This document shows positions 24,554 to 32,694 of a stretch of 33,884 nucleotides of DNA, one piece after another. A program made the translations under genes and the position numbers. Each line of letters opens with the position of its first letter. The stretch's first letter is position 1. This DNA is from a bacterium (GTDB lineage: Bacteria; Bacteroidota; Bacteroidia; Bacteroidales; Muribaculaceae). The DNA is taken from assembly GCA_004561555.1 (NCBI GenBank), contig SFVH01000014.1, positions 1 through 33,884 of the forward strand, given 5' to 3'. The notes below the pieces were generated by a model that did no database searches, had not been told where the DNA came from, and saw only the letters and a program-made list of their open reading frames with translations.

Positions 24554-25801
24554 TTACTTTGCACTAACCTTGACTGTGTCAATCACATTAGCATTACGGT
24601 CGAGAAGCGTCAGGTTGATGCTCTTATCATCCACCTCCATAAGCATTGCGCCGACAGTCTTCTCACCTTCGGTCCAACGACACTTTATCAAATCGGTGTT
24701 ATGCGTCAATTGCGGCTCCATCGTCATCCCTCGTTCGTCGTCGGCAGATGGAGTCTGCACATATACTGTGCCATTAATGTCGTCGGTACGCACATAAATA
24801 TGATTATTACCTGCCAAAGCAAGGTCAACACCTAAATACTCAAAAACCTTATGCCACCTCTCAAATTGGCTTGTAGCGCCATTACCTCCAAAAAACCATT
24901 GATAGTGCTCGCAGACCACAACATAGCGGGGTGGGTTATCTGAGCCACGCTCATCCGACACTACCCTTTCCACCCATTGTTGAGCTTTAAGCAATCCCTC
25001 CTCTGAACGCATGCTCTCACTATTGAGCATCACAAACAATACATTGCCATAACGGAAATGATAGCACACACCCCACTCATCATCATATCCATTGTTAGGA
25101 TAGTAGTTGGCATATTTGAAAAACTCGTTGGTGGTGCGACTATACCCCCTTGCCATATAATCGTGGTTACCGATACATCCCGCCCACATCATTCGGCTGA
25201 ATATTGGTGAGCTGTATAATTTCTGCCAAAACGACCAGCTTCCGCCCCAGGCAACGATATCCCCCAGATGTAAAGTCCAGTCAATGCCACCGCCAAAGTC
25301 AGCCACAGTTTCAATCATCTTCATTGCTTGGTCTTGACGATGCTGCAAAGGTGTATAAGCGTGAAAATCCGAGATGATGCAACATTTCCACTGCTTAGCT
25401 CCGGCGGTGAGAAAATAATGCTCTTCGGAAGCGACTACACCCTCGGCATTACAAATCACATATTTATATCCGGTGTCGGGCTTCAACCCGTTGAGAGTCG
25501 CACCACACTTCATCATCACCACATTCTCAACAATATCAGAGCTGTCGACAGCTTTTGAATTAATCCCATCAAAGGTAGTACAACGGAATTCCGTCTCCGG
25601 ACGCACTATCGACACACTATTGCTATCATCTACGGGTGAATATTTCACATAATAGCCGTGTGAAGGAGCAGCCCAACTAATGCGCATCGATTGAGAAGCG
25701 TCTTCACCGGGACAAGTAACTATGGTGCTCACTTGTTGTGACAAGCCGGCAACCCAAGCAGAGCAAGCAATGATAAATGAGAAAAGATATTTTTGTTTCA
25801 T
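24554..25801 (-). CDS. Secreted purple-acid-phosphatase-like metallophosphoesterase
   Basis: A 415-residue periplasmic or secreted phosphoesterase. The start at 25801 gives a signal peptide (MKQKYLFSFIIACSAWVAGLS). The longer ATG at 25834 lies on the promoter -7 element and is rejected. An N-terminal Fn3-like purple acid phosphatase domain (about 24-135; MRISWAAPSHGYYVKY, LKPDTGYKYVI) precedes a calcineurin-like domain. Its metal ligands are D145 and H147 (SDFHAY), D181 (LGDIVAWGG), N212-H213 (GNHDY), H299 (CEHYQWF) and H334 (AGNNHIYVR). The last motif reads GNNH in place of the usual GHxH. The family removes phosphate from phosphomonoesters; the natural substrate is unknown. It is a single-gene unit. 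Confidence 0.86.
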   Translation of the reverse strand: MKQKYLFSFIIACSAWVAGLSQQVSTIVTCPGEDASQSMRISWAAPSHGYYVKYSPVDDSNSVSIVRPETEFRCTTFDGINSKAVDSSDIVENVVMMKCGATLNGLKPDTGYKYVICNAEGVVASEEHYFLTAGAKQWKCCIISDFHAYTPLQHRQDQAMKMIETVADFGGGIDWTLHLGDIVAWGGSWSFWQKLYSSPIFSRMMWAGCIGNHDYMARGYSRTTNEFFKYANYYPNNGYDDEWGVCYHFRYGNVLFVMLNSESMRSEEGLLKAQQWVERVVSDERGSDNPPRYVVVCEHYQWFFGGNGATSQFERWHKVFEYLGVDLALAGNNHIYVRTDDINGTVYVQTPSADDERGMTMEPQLTHNTDLIKCRWTEGEKTVGAMLMEVDDKSINLTLLDRNANVIDTVKVSAK

Positions 25802-25831
25802 ACGCTGATGGGAGTTCTTTAGTTGTTTTTG

Positions 25832-25863
25832 CAAAAATAATATCTAACAGGAGAGGTAGCAAA
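25832..25863 (-). promoter_or_regulatory. Consensus promoter of the metallophosphoesterase gene
   Basis: Minus-strand TTTG (25863-25860), a 20 bp spacer, then TATTTTTG (25839-25832), a full consensus. It fixes the coding start at 25801, since the upstream ATG at 25834 falls inside the -7 element. Confidence 0.8.
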
Positions 25864-25946
25864 ATATTTCAACAATTTTGGAATCATTAAGAAAGATTAT
25901 TGCGATATACTATACATCAAAAAACTGAAAAAATATTATTCAATTA

Positions 25947-25978
25947 TTTCCCCATATCAAAGAGAATGACTACTTTTG
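25947..25978 (+). promoter_or_regulatory. Promoter of prs
   Basis: TTTC (25947-25950), a 20 bp spacer, then TACTTTTG (25971-25978). The -7 is perfect and the -33 has one mismatch. The leader to the ATG at 26002 is about 18 nt. Confidence 0.7.
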
Positions 25979-26001
25979 TAGCAAATTTCATCCATACAGC
26001 A

Positions 26002-26946
26002 ATGAATACTAATTTGCCTCCATTCAAAATTTTTTCCGGTACAAAATCCCACTATTTGGCTGAAGCCATTTGTGCAGAACTTGGTGTAGAACTCGGTAAA
26101 ATGAACATCCAACGATTTGCCGACGGTGAATTTGAAGTGTCGTTTGAAGAATCTATTCGCGGATGCGAAGTTTACTTGGTACAATCAACATTTCCCAACA
26201 CCGACAACCTTATGGAACTTTTGCTAATGATTGACGCAGCAAAGCGTGCATCAGCAAAAAGTGTAATTGCAGTGATACCCTACTTCGGATGGGCACGTCA
26301 AGACCGCAAAGACAAGCCTCGCGTGTCGATAGCGGCAAAATTGGTTGCCGACTTGTTGAGCACTGCCGGCATCGACCGACTCATCACAATGGACTTGCAT
26401 GCCGACCAAATCCAAGGGTTCTTTAATGTTCCTGTAGACCATCTTTATGCTTCGTCGATTTTTATCCCCTACATCCAATCGTTGCATCTTGACAATTTGG
26501 TTATTGCCACTCCCGATGTGGGCGGTGCGAAGCGAGCCAACAACTATGCGAAATATCTCAACGTGCCTTTAGTGCTCTGCCACAAACAACGCGCAAAAGC
26601 CAATGTGGTGGAAAATATGACTGTCATTGGCGACGTTGAAGGCAAGGATGTTATTCTTGTCGACGATATGGTAGATACTGCCGGAACAATCACAAAAGCA
26701 GCCAATCTAATGATTGAAAATGGAGCTAAATCGGTACGTGCTCTTGCTTCTCATGCCATAATGAGCGACCCCGCCTCCGAGCGTGTTGATGCTTCTGCTC
26801 TGTCTGAGATTATTTTTACCAACAGTATCCCTTACAAAGGCAATTCAAAAAAAGTCACTACGTTGTCTATCGCAGGATTATTTGCCGACACTATTCGTCG
26901 TGTTCACGAATATAAATCAATTAGTTCTCAATATCTTATTAAATAA
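26002..26946 (+). CDS. prs: Ribose-phosphate pyrophosphokinase (PRPP synthetase)
   Basis: Makes PRPP from ribose 5-phosphate and ATP for purine, pyrimidine, NAD, His and Trp synthesis. From the start at 26002 the protein has 314 residues, the normal length. Longer in-frame starts at 25900 and 25966 overlap or precede the promoter. Motifs are FADGEFEVSFEESIRG, the ATP-binding YFGWARQDRKDKPR, the metal-binding MDLHADQIQGFF and the PRPP loop ILVDDMVDTAGTITKA. It has its own promoter and a strong terminator. Confidence 0.96.
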   Translation: MNTNLPPFKIFSGTKSHYLAEAICAELGVELGKMNIQRFADGEFEVSFEESIRGCEVYLVQSTFPNTDNLMELLLMIDAAKRASAKSVIAVIPYFGWARQDRKDKPRVSIAAKLVADLLSTAGIDRLITMDLHADQIQGFFNVPVDHLYASSIFIPYIQSLHLDNLVIATPDVGGAKRANNYAKYLNVPLVLCHKQRAKANVVENMTVIGDVEGKDVILVDDMVDTAGTITKAANLMIENGAKSVRALASHAIMSDPASERVDASALSEIIFTNSIPYKGNSKKVTTLSIAGLFADTIRRVHEYKSISSQYLIK

Positions 26947-26969
26947 AGATTTATTTTTATCAGTATAAG

Positions 26970-27000
26970 ACGAGTCGCATCAACGGCTCGTTTTTTTTTT
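26970..27000 (+). terminator. Intrinsic terminator of prs
   Basis: Stem ACGAGTC (26970-26976) and GGCTCGT (26985-26991), with one wobble pair, followed directly by a ten-base T-run (26991-27000). Confidence 0.85.
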
Positions 27001-27053
27001 GCGCGTAATTATAATTTTTAACATTTAAAAGCAATAATTTTTTATTTAAAAAC

Positions 27054-27084
27054 ATTGTCTATATAAAAAAACTCAGTAATTTTG
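27054..27084 (+). promoter_or_regulatory. Promoter of the propeller / amidase operon
   Basis: ATTG (27054-27057), a 19 bp spacer, then TAATTTTG (27077-27084). The -7 is perfect and the -33 has one mismatch. The leader to the ATG at 27123 is about 35 nt and AT-rich. Confidence 0.65.
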
Positions 27085-27122
27085 AAAAAAACAACTTTAT
27101 TAATCACCTAACATCACTAATT

Positions 27123-28034
27123 ATGAAAAAAACCATTTTCTCCGTGATGCTTCTTTGCTGCAGCGCCATTGGCTACTCTCAGCTTCTTGAAGTCACTTCG
27201 ACAGAAAAAGTGAACTTACCGGAAGGTGTGAAAGCCGACAAGGTGACACTGAGCCCGACAGGCGACTTCTGCCTTGTCGCCGACCAGGTGCAACAAGGAT
27301 TGCAAACCTTTGATTTTGCTACAGGCAAAATCACCACAGTATCGACAGCCGCCGGAAGCGACTATAACGCAAGAGTGGTGGGCAACACCATCGTGTTTCG
27401 CACAAACGTGATGCAAAATCGTTTGAAATACACCACCCTCAATGTGTATGATATAGCTACAGGCACAACAACCAACCTTGTGTCTGCCACACGCGACCTT
27501 AAAGGCTATGCTGCACAGGGAAATACCATCCGTTACATCAAAGGTAACAAGGTAGAAACCATTGCTTGCAATAATGGTATTGCGGACAAAAATCTTCCCG
27601 TTGCATTTATTGAATACGGCAAATTGATGATTTCCATAGATGGAAAAATCACCAACATTTCTCCCAACGGCACCTCCGGACAAAGCTACTTATGGCCGTC
27701 TGTATCGCCCGACGGCACAAAAGTGGCTTACTACCTTGCCACTAAGGGCGCCTATGTTTGCAACATAGATGGCAGCAATCCGGTGAGCTTGGGCATGATG
27801 AGAGCGCCGAAATGGTGTGGCAACGATATAGTAATCGGTATGCGCGACCACGACAACGGCTATTTCATCACCTCGTCAGACATCATCGCTACAAGCATTG
27901 ATGGCAAGCAACAACAAGTGCTCACCGACGAGAGTGTTATTGCAATCTATCCTTCTGCCAACGAAGAAGGCAATAAAATTGCATATACCACAACATCCGG
28001 TGAAGCATATATTATTAACGTAATAAAGAAATAA
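27123..28034 (+). CDS. Secreted TolB/PD40-like beta-propeller protein
   Basis: A 303-residue secreted protein with a signal peptide (MKKTIFSVMLLCCSAIGYSQ). The rest is made of short beta blades of TolB/WD40-like type, with repeats of the kind LSPTGDFCLVADQ, VSPDGTKVAYY and ANEEGNKIAYTT about 40-50 residues apart. It has no membrane anchor, lipobox or sorting tail, so it is probably periplasmic. It is 4 bp upstream of the amidase gene and under one promoter, which suggests a shared role such as holding substrate or partner. No catalytic residues are recognised. The number of blades (five to six visible) is not certain. Confidence 0.75.
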   Translation: MKKTIFSVMLLCCSAIGYSQLLEVTSTEKVNLPEGVKADKVTLSPTGDFCLVADQVQQGLQTFDFATGKITTVSTAAGSDYNARVVGNTIVFRTNVMQNRLKYTTLNVYDIATGTTTNLVSATRDLKGYAAQGNTIRYIKGNKVETIACNNGIADKNLPVAFIEYGKLMISIDGKITNISPNGTSGQSYLWPSVSPDGTKVAYYLATKGAYVCNIDGSNPVSLGMMRAPKWCGNDIVIGMRDHDNGYFITSSDIIATSIDGKQQQVLTDESVIAIYPSANEEGNKIAYTTTSGEAYIINVIKK

Positions 28035-28038
28035 GGAC

Positions 28039-31000
28039 ATGAAAAGCAGAATTGTTTTAGCTGCCGCACTCATGACCTTGACTGCAGGTAGCGTTTTCGC
28101 ACAAAAAACAGAAAAAACTGTTGACGAAGTTCGCATATATATCAATCCCGGACACGGCTCATGGACTGCCAACGACCGCCCGATGCAAACCATAGGTCGC
28201 GAAGCCTATTCATCTACCGACACCGACACTACGGGATTTTTCGAGTCAAACACAAACCTCCAAAAAGGATTTGCTCTACTCGACAAATTGGTGGAAATCG
28301 GAGTGCCATTTAATCGTGAGGCTAATCAGACCGGCGACAATCCGGCACGTATAGGAGCCGCTCTCGACTTGTCGCAACACATAGTCATGTCGCATGTCAA
28401 AGCCGGACCTTATCCCAATGTAGCAAAGGACGACCCGGCGGCTGACGACTACAACCGCAATTTGACTGAAATACGCGAAGAAGTGGAAGCCAACAACTTC
28501 GACATCTTCATTTCAATCCACTCCAATGCGGCATCTGAAGGTTCGTCGACCAACTATCCTCTCTTCCTTTATCGTGGTAAAGACGACGGCACATATGCTG
28601 CAGGCGACAGTAAAGAAATGTGTACACACATTTGGCCGTACACCTATAATAACGCCCACCAAGTGTGGAGCTACTACTCTGCCACCGATCCCAACGTGCG
28701 CGGTGACGTTAGTTTCTACGGTGAAGGATATGAAACCGAAAACAACGGCAATATATACGTAGGCTATCTCGGGGTATTGCGCCACGGCGTTCCCGGCTTC
28801 TTGGTGGAAGGCTATTTCCACACCTACCAACCATCACGCCAACGCGCTATGAATTTTGACGTTGACCGCCACGAAGGCGAGTTGTATGCTCGCGGTCTCA
28901 TCGACTACATGGGCTGGACCCCTGAAACAAAGGGCGAAATTTACGGTATCGTTCGCGACCTTCATGAGAAATTCAGCGACAAACTTTATTCGCCGGCAGC
29001 ACGCTCCAACGACGTGTATAAACCGCTTAACGGTGTGGTTGTAAAACTCTTCAAAGATGATGTTGAAGTAGCTACCTACACCACCGACAACGAGTGGAAC
29101 GGCGCATTCCTCTTCAACGGCTTGGAGCCCGGCACATACACAATAAGTTATGCCGCCGAGGGATATAAAGAAGCATTTGAAGAATACCTTCAACCGATAA
29201 CCGTAGAAGCCAACAAGACTGCATATATCACGGCATTTCTTGAAGCTGAAGGCTATGAACCTCCTGCAATCGTCTACGAAAACTACCTCGATGCTCTTGA
29301 GGGAAAAGGCGGTTATAGCGTAGCCGGCACTTACAATATGACAAAAATTGGCGAAACCCTGTCGCCTCTTGCCGAGCAATTGGCAGGCAAGACCGTGCGT
29401 CGCCAAATTTTGCGTAACAATATCCTCTATGTGCTTGCTCTTGACGAAGCCAACGAGCCATATATCTATGCCGCTAACATCAACGACAACACTGTAACTG
29501 AAATCAGCACTGCCGGCACTACCCTTGAAGGCAACCGTACGCTCAAGATTTCCGACATTGCATTCTCTGCCGACAATGTGCTTATTGCCACCAACTACGG
29601 CGAAAGCCAATATAGTGACAGCCAAGTGGCTGAGGGCGACACTCGCGGTGTCGTTGCCATCTACAAATGGGCAAACGATGAACTCACCGGCATGCCTACC
29701 GGCGATGCGCAAACATGGTTTACTTCTCAAAACTCCGGCAACTACTATAATGCTTACACCGGTCAAACCATTGCTTACAGCGGCACTATTGAAGAAGGTG
29801 CGGTAATGATTACCGCTCAAACCAAGGGTTCTGCCAAATCATTGCGATTTGTGGAATTTGGCATTGCTAACGGTGAACTTGTATCAACCACACATATGAA
29901 TAAGGTGGTTAGTGCGGAATCAAACTACACTGTGCCGAAAATCGGCGAAGACTATCAGCTCGTTGTTTCGCCGTCTGCCGACGACCAATATGTGATTGAC
30001 GGCTCTGTTTCCACTCCTATAGAATGGAAGACTGCCGCTTCAGGCACTGACACTCCGCTTCTTGGGCGCATCAATGAAGAATTGTCGTCGGCAGAATCCA
30101 CCGGTGCCACATTCTTCAAATGGGCAGGACACAACATTATGGTAGCGCCGGAAAAGACAGACGGCATGATTACCGACATCCGTCTGATTGACGTCACCGC
30201 AGGCTTCGACAATGCTCGTGGTGTGGTGCTCGGCGGCGTGGAAATTGAAGAAGGTGCAGCCGTTTGCGCCAACGCTTTCGGGCAAGGATTTGCCGACATC
30301 GATGAAGAAGGAAATGTGACCGATGCTTATTTCAATATCTACCTCGTGCGCGACGGAAAGATTGAAGGCTTTACCACTAAGAATGTAGAGCAACCGATGA
30401 TTCGCGGCGACTATGCTTACGATTTGTCGGTTTCAGTAGACGAAGGGGTTTCGACATTCAAATTCAAGACCACCGGCATAGGCACAGGCGTAGCTGCTAT
30501 TCAATTTGCACCGGCACATGTGGCAGAAGTAACTGATGAAACCGGAATTGTAACTATTCCTATTATCGTGAACAAAGGTGAAAATTCCGTTGAGATTAAT
30601 AATGTTGACATCCCCGAAGGCGAACTTGTATGGTCGGTTGTTATAGGTAACCAACCGGCAGGCAAACCGACAAAATTGTTTAGCGATGTCACCTACTCCA
30701 ACTGTCGTGGTGTGGCAATCGACAACAACTTTGAAAGCCCCTACTTCGGCACTATCTACACAGGCAACTCTGTGGCAGGCACTAAAGCCAAAGGTATCTA
30801 TAAGTTTAATCCCGACCTAAGTCCGATAAACACAGAAGCTATCGCTAATGCTGAATTTGTGTTGGGCAATACCGCATCACCATTCCGCATGAGCGTAATG
30901 CCCGACGGCACTTTGCTTGCCGCCGACTGGAGCGATGCCCACTCAGGCTTGTTTATGCTCAATCCCGAAACCGATGAACTCACCAATATCTTCGGCGGCA

Positions 31001-31923
31001 CTCGCGGTTCAGGTGGCGAATTTATCGTGGAGGGCGCAATTATCGGTGGTGGCACTACCTGTTCAAGCACCTTGGGCGAAGGAGAAAACCTCCAACTCTT
31101 CACTTTCTGCGAAGACTATCCTACAAGCAATAGCGGACAAAAGCTCGTGCGCTATGACCTTGGCAACCAACGATTGATTACCTGGGCACCCAACTACGTC
31201 TTTGAAGATGTTTCAGCAAAAATGGTAAACACCAACGTAGAAGTACGCGCCACCGAAAACGGCTTGTGGGTAAGCCAAACTCGAAATGCCGGTAACAACA
31301 ACTCGTCGGTTCCGTCAATCGTCTACTGCGACCTCGAAGGCAATATCCTTTACAACTCCGGCGTTTCAAATGCTGACGACCTCCTTGGCACCAATGGTAG
31401 CGGATTTGCAATCAACAGCGGTAATGATATGATGGCTATTGTTAACGATGCCGGTGATGTCAATATCTACGATCTGACTTGGGCAGACAATGTGCCTACT
31501 CTCACCTATCGTTACACTGTGGACAAGAAAAACGAGGCATCATCGGAAATGGCATTTGACGTTGCCGACAACCTCTACATTGCTTCAAAGACAGAATTCC
31601 AAGTATGGTCATTGCCTAAAGACGACGAATATGTGTCTGTTGTTTCGGCTCCGACCACTATCACAGTCAACGAAAGCAGTGTGAATAAGATTTCGGCAAA
31701 CAATGTGTCTCGCATCTATCCAAACCCGGCAAGCGACATCGTGAATATTGAAGCTTCTGAAGCTATCAGCAACATCGCAGTGTTTAATGCCATGGGCGGA
31801 ATGGTTGCCGGTGCGGAAACAATCAACGGCAACACTGCAACTATCCGTGTAAGCTCACTCGCTTCAGGCATCTACTTCGTGCGCGTGAACAACGGCAAAG
31901 CTGTAAAAATCATTAAGAAATAA
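28039..31923 (+). CDS. Secreted N-acetylmuramoyl-L-alanine amidase with propeller-like regions and T9SS tail
   Basis: A 1294-residue exported protein with a signal peptide (1-21, SVFAQ). The amidase_3 domain (about 32-290) has all expected residues: zinc ligands H39 (INPGHG), E69 (FESNTN) and H161 (ISIHSNA), and the catalytic Glu E257 (FLVEGYFHTY). A carboxypeptidase-regulatory-like domain follows (about 300-405; GLEPGTYTISYAAEGY), then a first propeller-like region (about 410-750), an Ig-like linker (about 750-870), a second propeller-like region (about 870-1210; SVMPDGTLLAADW), and a T9SS type A sorting domain (about 1225-1294; RIYPNPASDIVNI, ending GIYFVRVNNGKAVKIIKK). Most such amidases are 200-500 residues, so this is an unusual fusion. 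It would cut peptidoglycan stem peptides from glycan, perhaps outside the cell. It follows the small propeller protein by 4 bp. Confidence 0.87.
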   Translation: MKSRIVLAAALMTLTAGSVFAQKTEKTVDEVRIYINPGHGSWTANDRPMQTIGREAYSSTDTDTTGFFESNTNLQKGFALLDKLVEIGVPFNREANQTGDNPARIGAALDLSQHIVMSHVKAGPYPNVAKDDPAADDYNRNLTEIREEVEANNFDIFISIHSNAASEGSSTNYPLFLYRGKDDGTYAAGDSKEMCTHIWPYTYNNAHQVWSYYSATDPNVRGDVSFYGEGYETENNGNIYVGYLGVLRHGVPGFLVEGYFHTYQPSRQRAMNFDVDRHEGELYARGLIDYMGWTPETKGEIYGIVRDLHEKFSDKLYSPAARSNDVYKPLNGVVVKLFKDDVEVATYTTDNEWNGAFLFNGLEPGTYTISYAAEGYKEAFEEYLQPITVEANKTAYITAFLEAEGYEPPAIVYENYLDALEGKGGYSVAGTYNMTKIGETLSPLAEQLAGKTVRRQILRNNILYVLALDEANEPYIYAANINDNTVTEISTAGTTLEGNRTLKISDIAFSADNVLIATNYGESQYSDSQVAEGDTRGVVAIYKWANDELTGMPTGDAQTWFTSQNSGNYYNAYTGQTIAYSGTIEEGAVMITAQTKGSAKSLRFVEFGIANGELVSTTHMNKVVSAESNYTVPKIGEDYQLVVSPSADDQYVIDGSVSTPIEWKTAASGTDTPLLGRINEELSSAESTGATFFKWAGHNIMVAPEKTDGMITDIRLIDVTAGFDNARGVVLGGVEIEEGAAVCANAFGQGFADIDEEGNVTDAYFNIYLVRDGKIEGFTTKNVEQPMIRGDYAYDLSVSVDEGVSTFKFKTTGIGTGVAAIQFAPAHVAEVTDETGIVTIPIIVNKGENSVEINNVDIPEGELVWSVVIGNQPAGKPTKLFSDVTYSNCRGVAIDNNFESPYFGTIYTGNSVAGTKAKGIYKFNPDLSPINTEAIANAEFVLGNTASPFRMSVMPDGTLLAADWSDAHSGLFMLNPETDELTNIFGGTRGSGGEFIVEGAIIGGGTTCSSTLGEGENLQLFTFCEDYPTSNSGQKLVRYDLGNQRLITWAPNYVFEDVSAKMVNTNVEVRATENGLWVSQTRNAGNNNSSVPSIVYCDLEGNILYNSGVSNADDLLGTNGSGFAINSGNDMMAIVNDAGDVNIYDLTWADNVPTLTYRYTVDKKNEASSEMAFDVADNLYIASKTEFQVWSLPKDDEYVSVVSAPTTITVNESSVNKISANNVSRIYPNPASDIVNIEASEAISNIAVFNAMGGMVAGAETINGNTATIRVSSLASGIYFVRVNNGKAVKIIKK

Positions 31924-31965
31924 TTCTTACCGCAGTTTCTGAAAAATTTTCGGAAACAATACTCC

Positions 31966-31996
31966 AAGAGGGCAGCACCGCGCTGTCCTCTTTTTT
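31966..31996 (+). terminator. Intrinsic terminator of the propeller / amidase operon
   Basis: Stem AAGAGGGCAGC (31966-31976) and GCTGTCCTCTT (31982-31992), with one G-T wobble and a five-base loop, followed by a T-run to 31996. Confidence 0.82.
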
Positions 31997-32030
31997 ATTA
32001 TCTTCGACACTAAATGTCACTATTTTTTCT

Positions 32031-32038
32031 TACATTTG
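32031..32038 (+). promoter_or_regulatory. -7 element of the cytidylate-kinase-like gene
   Basis: TACATTTG matches TAnnTTTG and leaves about 15 nt of leader before the ATG at 32059. It lies inside a longer reading frame starting at 32014, which argues against that start. No good -33 element was seen. Confidence 0.5.
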
Positions 32039-32058
32039 CATTGAAGAAAAACAACAAT

Positions 32059-32691
32059 ATGGCAGAACAAAGATTTATAATCACTATAGGCCGCCAATTC
32101 GGAAGTGGAGGGCTCGACATTGCGCAACGGTTGGCAAAGAGATTAGGAGTGAAATGTTACGACAAAGAGCTACTCCTTGAAGCCGCCGAAGAGATGGGCG
32201 CAAATCCGGAATTATTCAAGAAGCACGATGAGAAATTACCCACATTCTATGCCGGGAATTTTTCTATCAACTTAGGCTCATTTATCCAATCATTTTCAAC
32301 ACAACCCACCACCTCCTATTACGACAACGTGCAACGCACCATATGCGACACCCTTCACACTATTGCCCAAAGAGAGTCGTGTGTGATAGTGGGTCGTTGT
32401 GCCGACTATCTCTTGCGCAACCATCCCCGATGCATCAACATCTTTATCAGCGCCTCTGCATCGGCTTGTGCCCGTCGCATCGTGAAAAGAAAAGAAGCCG
32501 ACAACGAGGAAGAAGCAATTGCACTGGCAAAAAAATCCAATAAGCTTCGTGCCGAATATTATAATTTTTACACCGATAAGGAATGGGGGTATTCCGGAAG
32601 CTATGACCTTTGCATCGACTCCTCAAAAATGACAGAGGACGAGGTTGTAAGCCTCATCCTCCGATATATAGAAATGCGATTAAACGATTAA
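32059..32691 (+). CDS. Cytidylate kinase-like P-loop protein
   Basis: A 210-residue cytoplasmic protein of the cytidylate-kinase-like family. It has the glycine-rich nucleotide loop ITIGRQFGSGG near the N-terminus, then IAQRLAKRLGVKCYDKELL, CVIVGRCADYLL in the middle, and IFISASASACARRIVKRKE near the lid. The family is common in Bacteroidetes and Firmicutes next to or instead of Cmk, but whether it phosphorylates CMP is not established for this branch. The start at 32059 (MAEQRFIITIGRQ) is chosen because the -7 element lies in the longer frame. Its stop is 3 bp from the convergent DUF308 stop. Confidence 0.82.
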   Translation: MAEQRFIITIGRQFGSGGLDIAQRLAKRLGVKCYDKELLLEAAEEMGANPELFKKHDEKLPTFYAGNFSINLGSFIQSFSTQPTTSYYDNVQRTICDTLHTIAQRESCVIVGRCADYLLRNHPRCINIFISASASACARRIVKRKEADNEEEAIALAKKSNKLRAEYYNFYTDKEWGYSGSYDLCIDSSKMTEDEVVSLILRYIEMRLND

Positions 32692-32694
32692 GTG

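Noticed and set aside
26991..27000. T10 run as a phase-variation tract
   Set aside because: It directly follows a GC-rich stem after prs and is explained as the U-tract of an intrinsic terminator; it is not in a coding or promoter position.
27216..27683. A 155-codon antisense frame with Cys/His-rich residues over the small propeller gene
   Set aside because: It is a composition effect of the opposite strand; the plus-strand gene has a signal peptide, promoter and blade repeats.
28834..29820. A 328-codon open frame antisense to the amidase gene
   Set aside because: It lies wholly inside a well-supported gene with intact motifs and a sorting tail. Its translation shows no recognisable domain, and other antisense frames over the same GC-rich-codon region behave alike.
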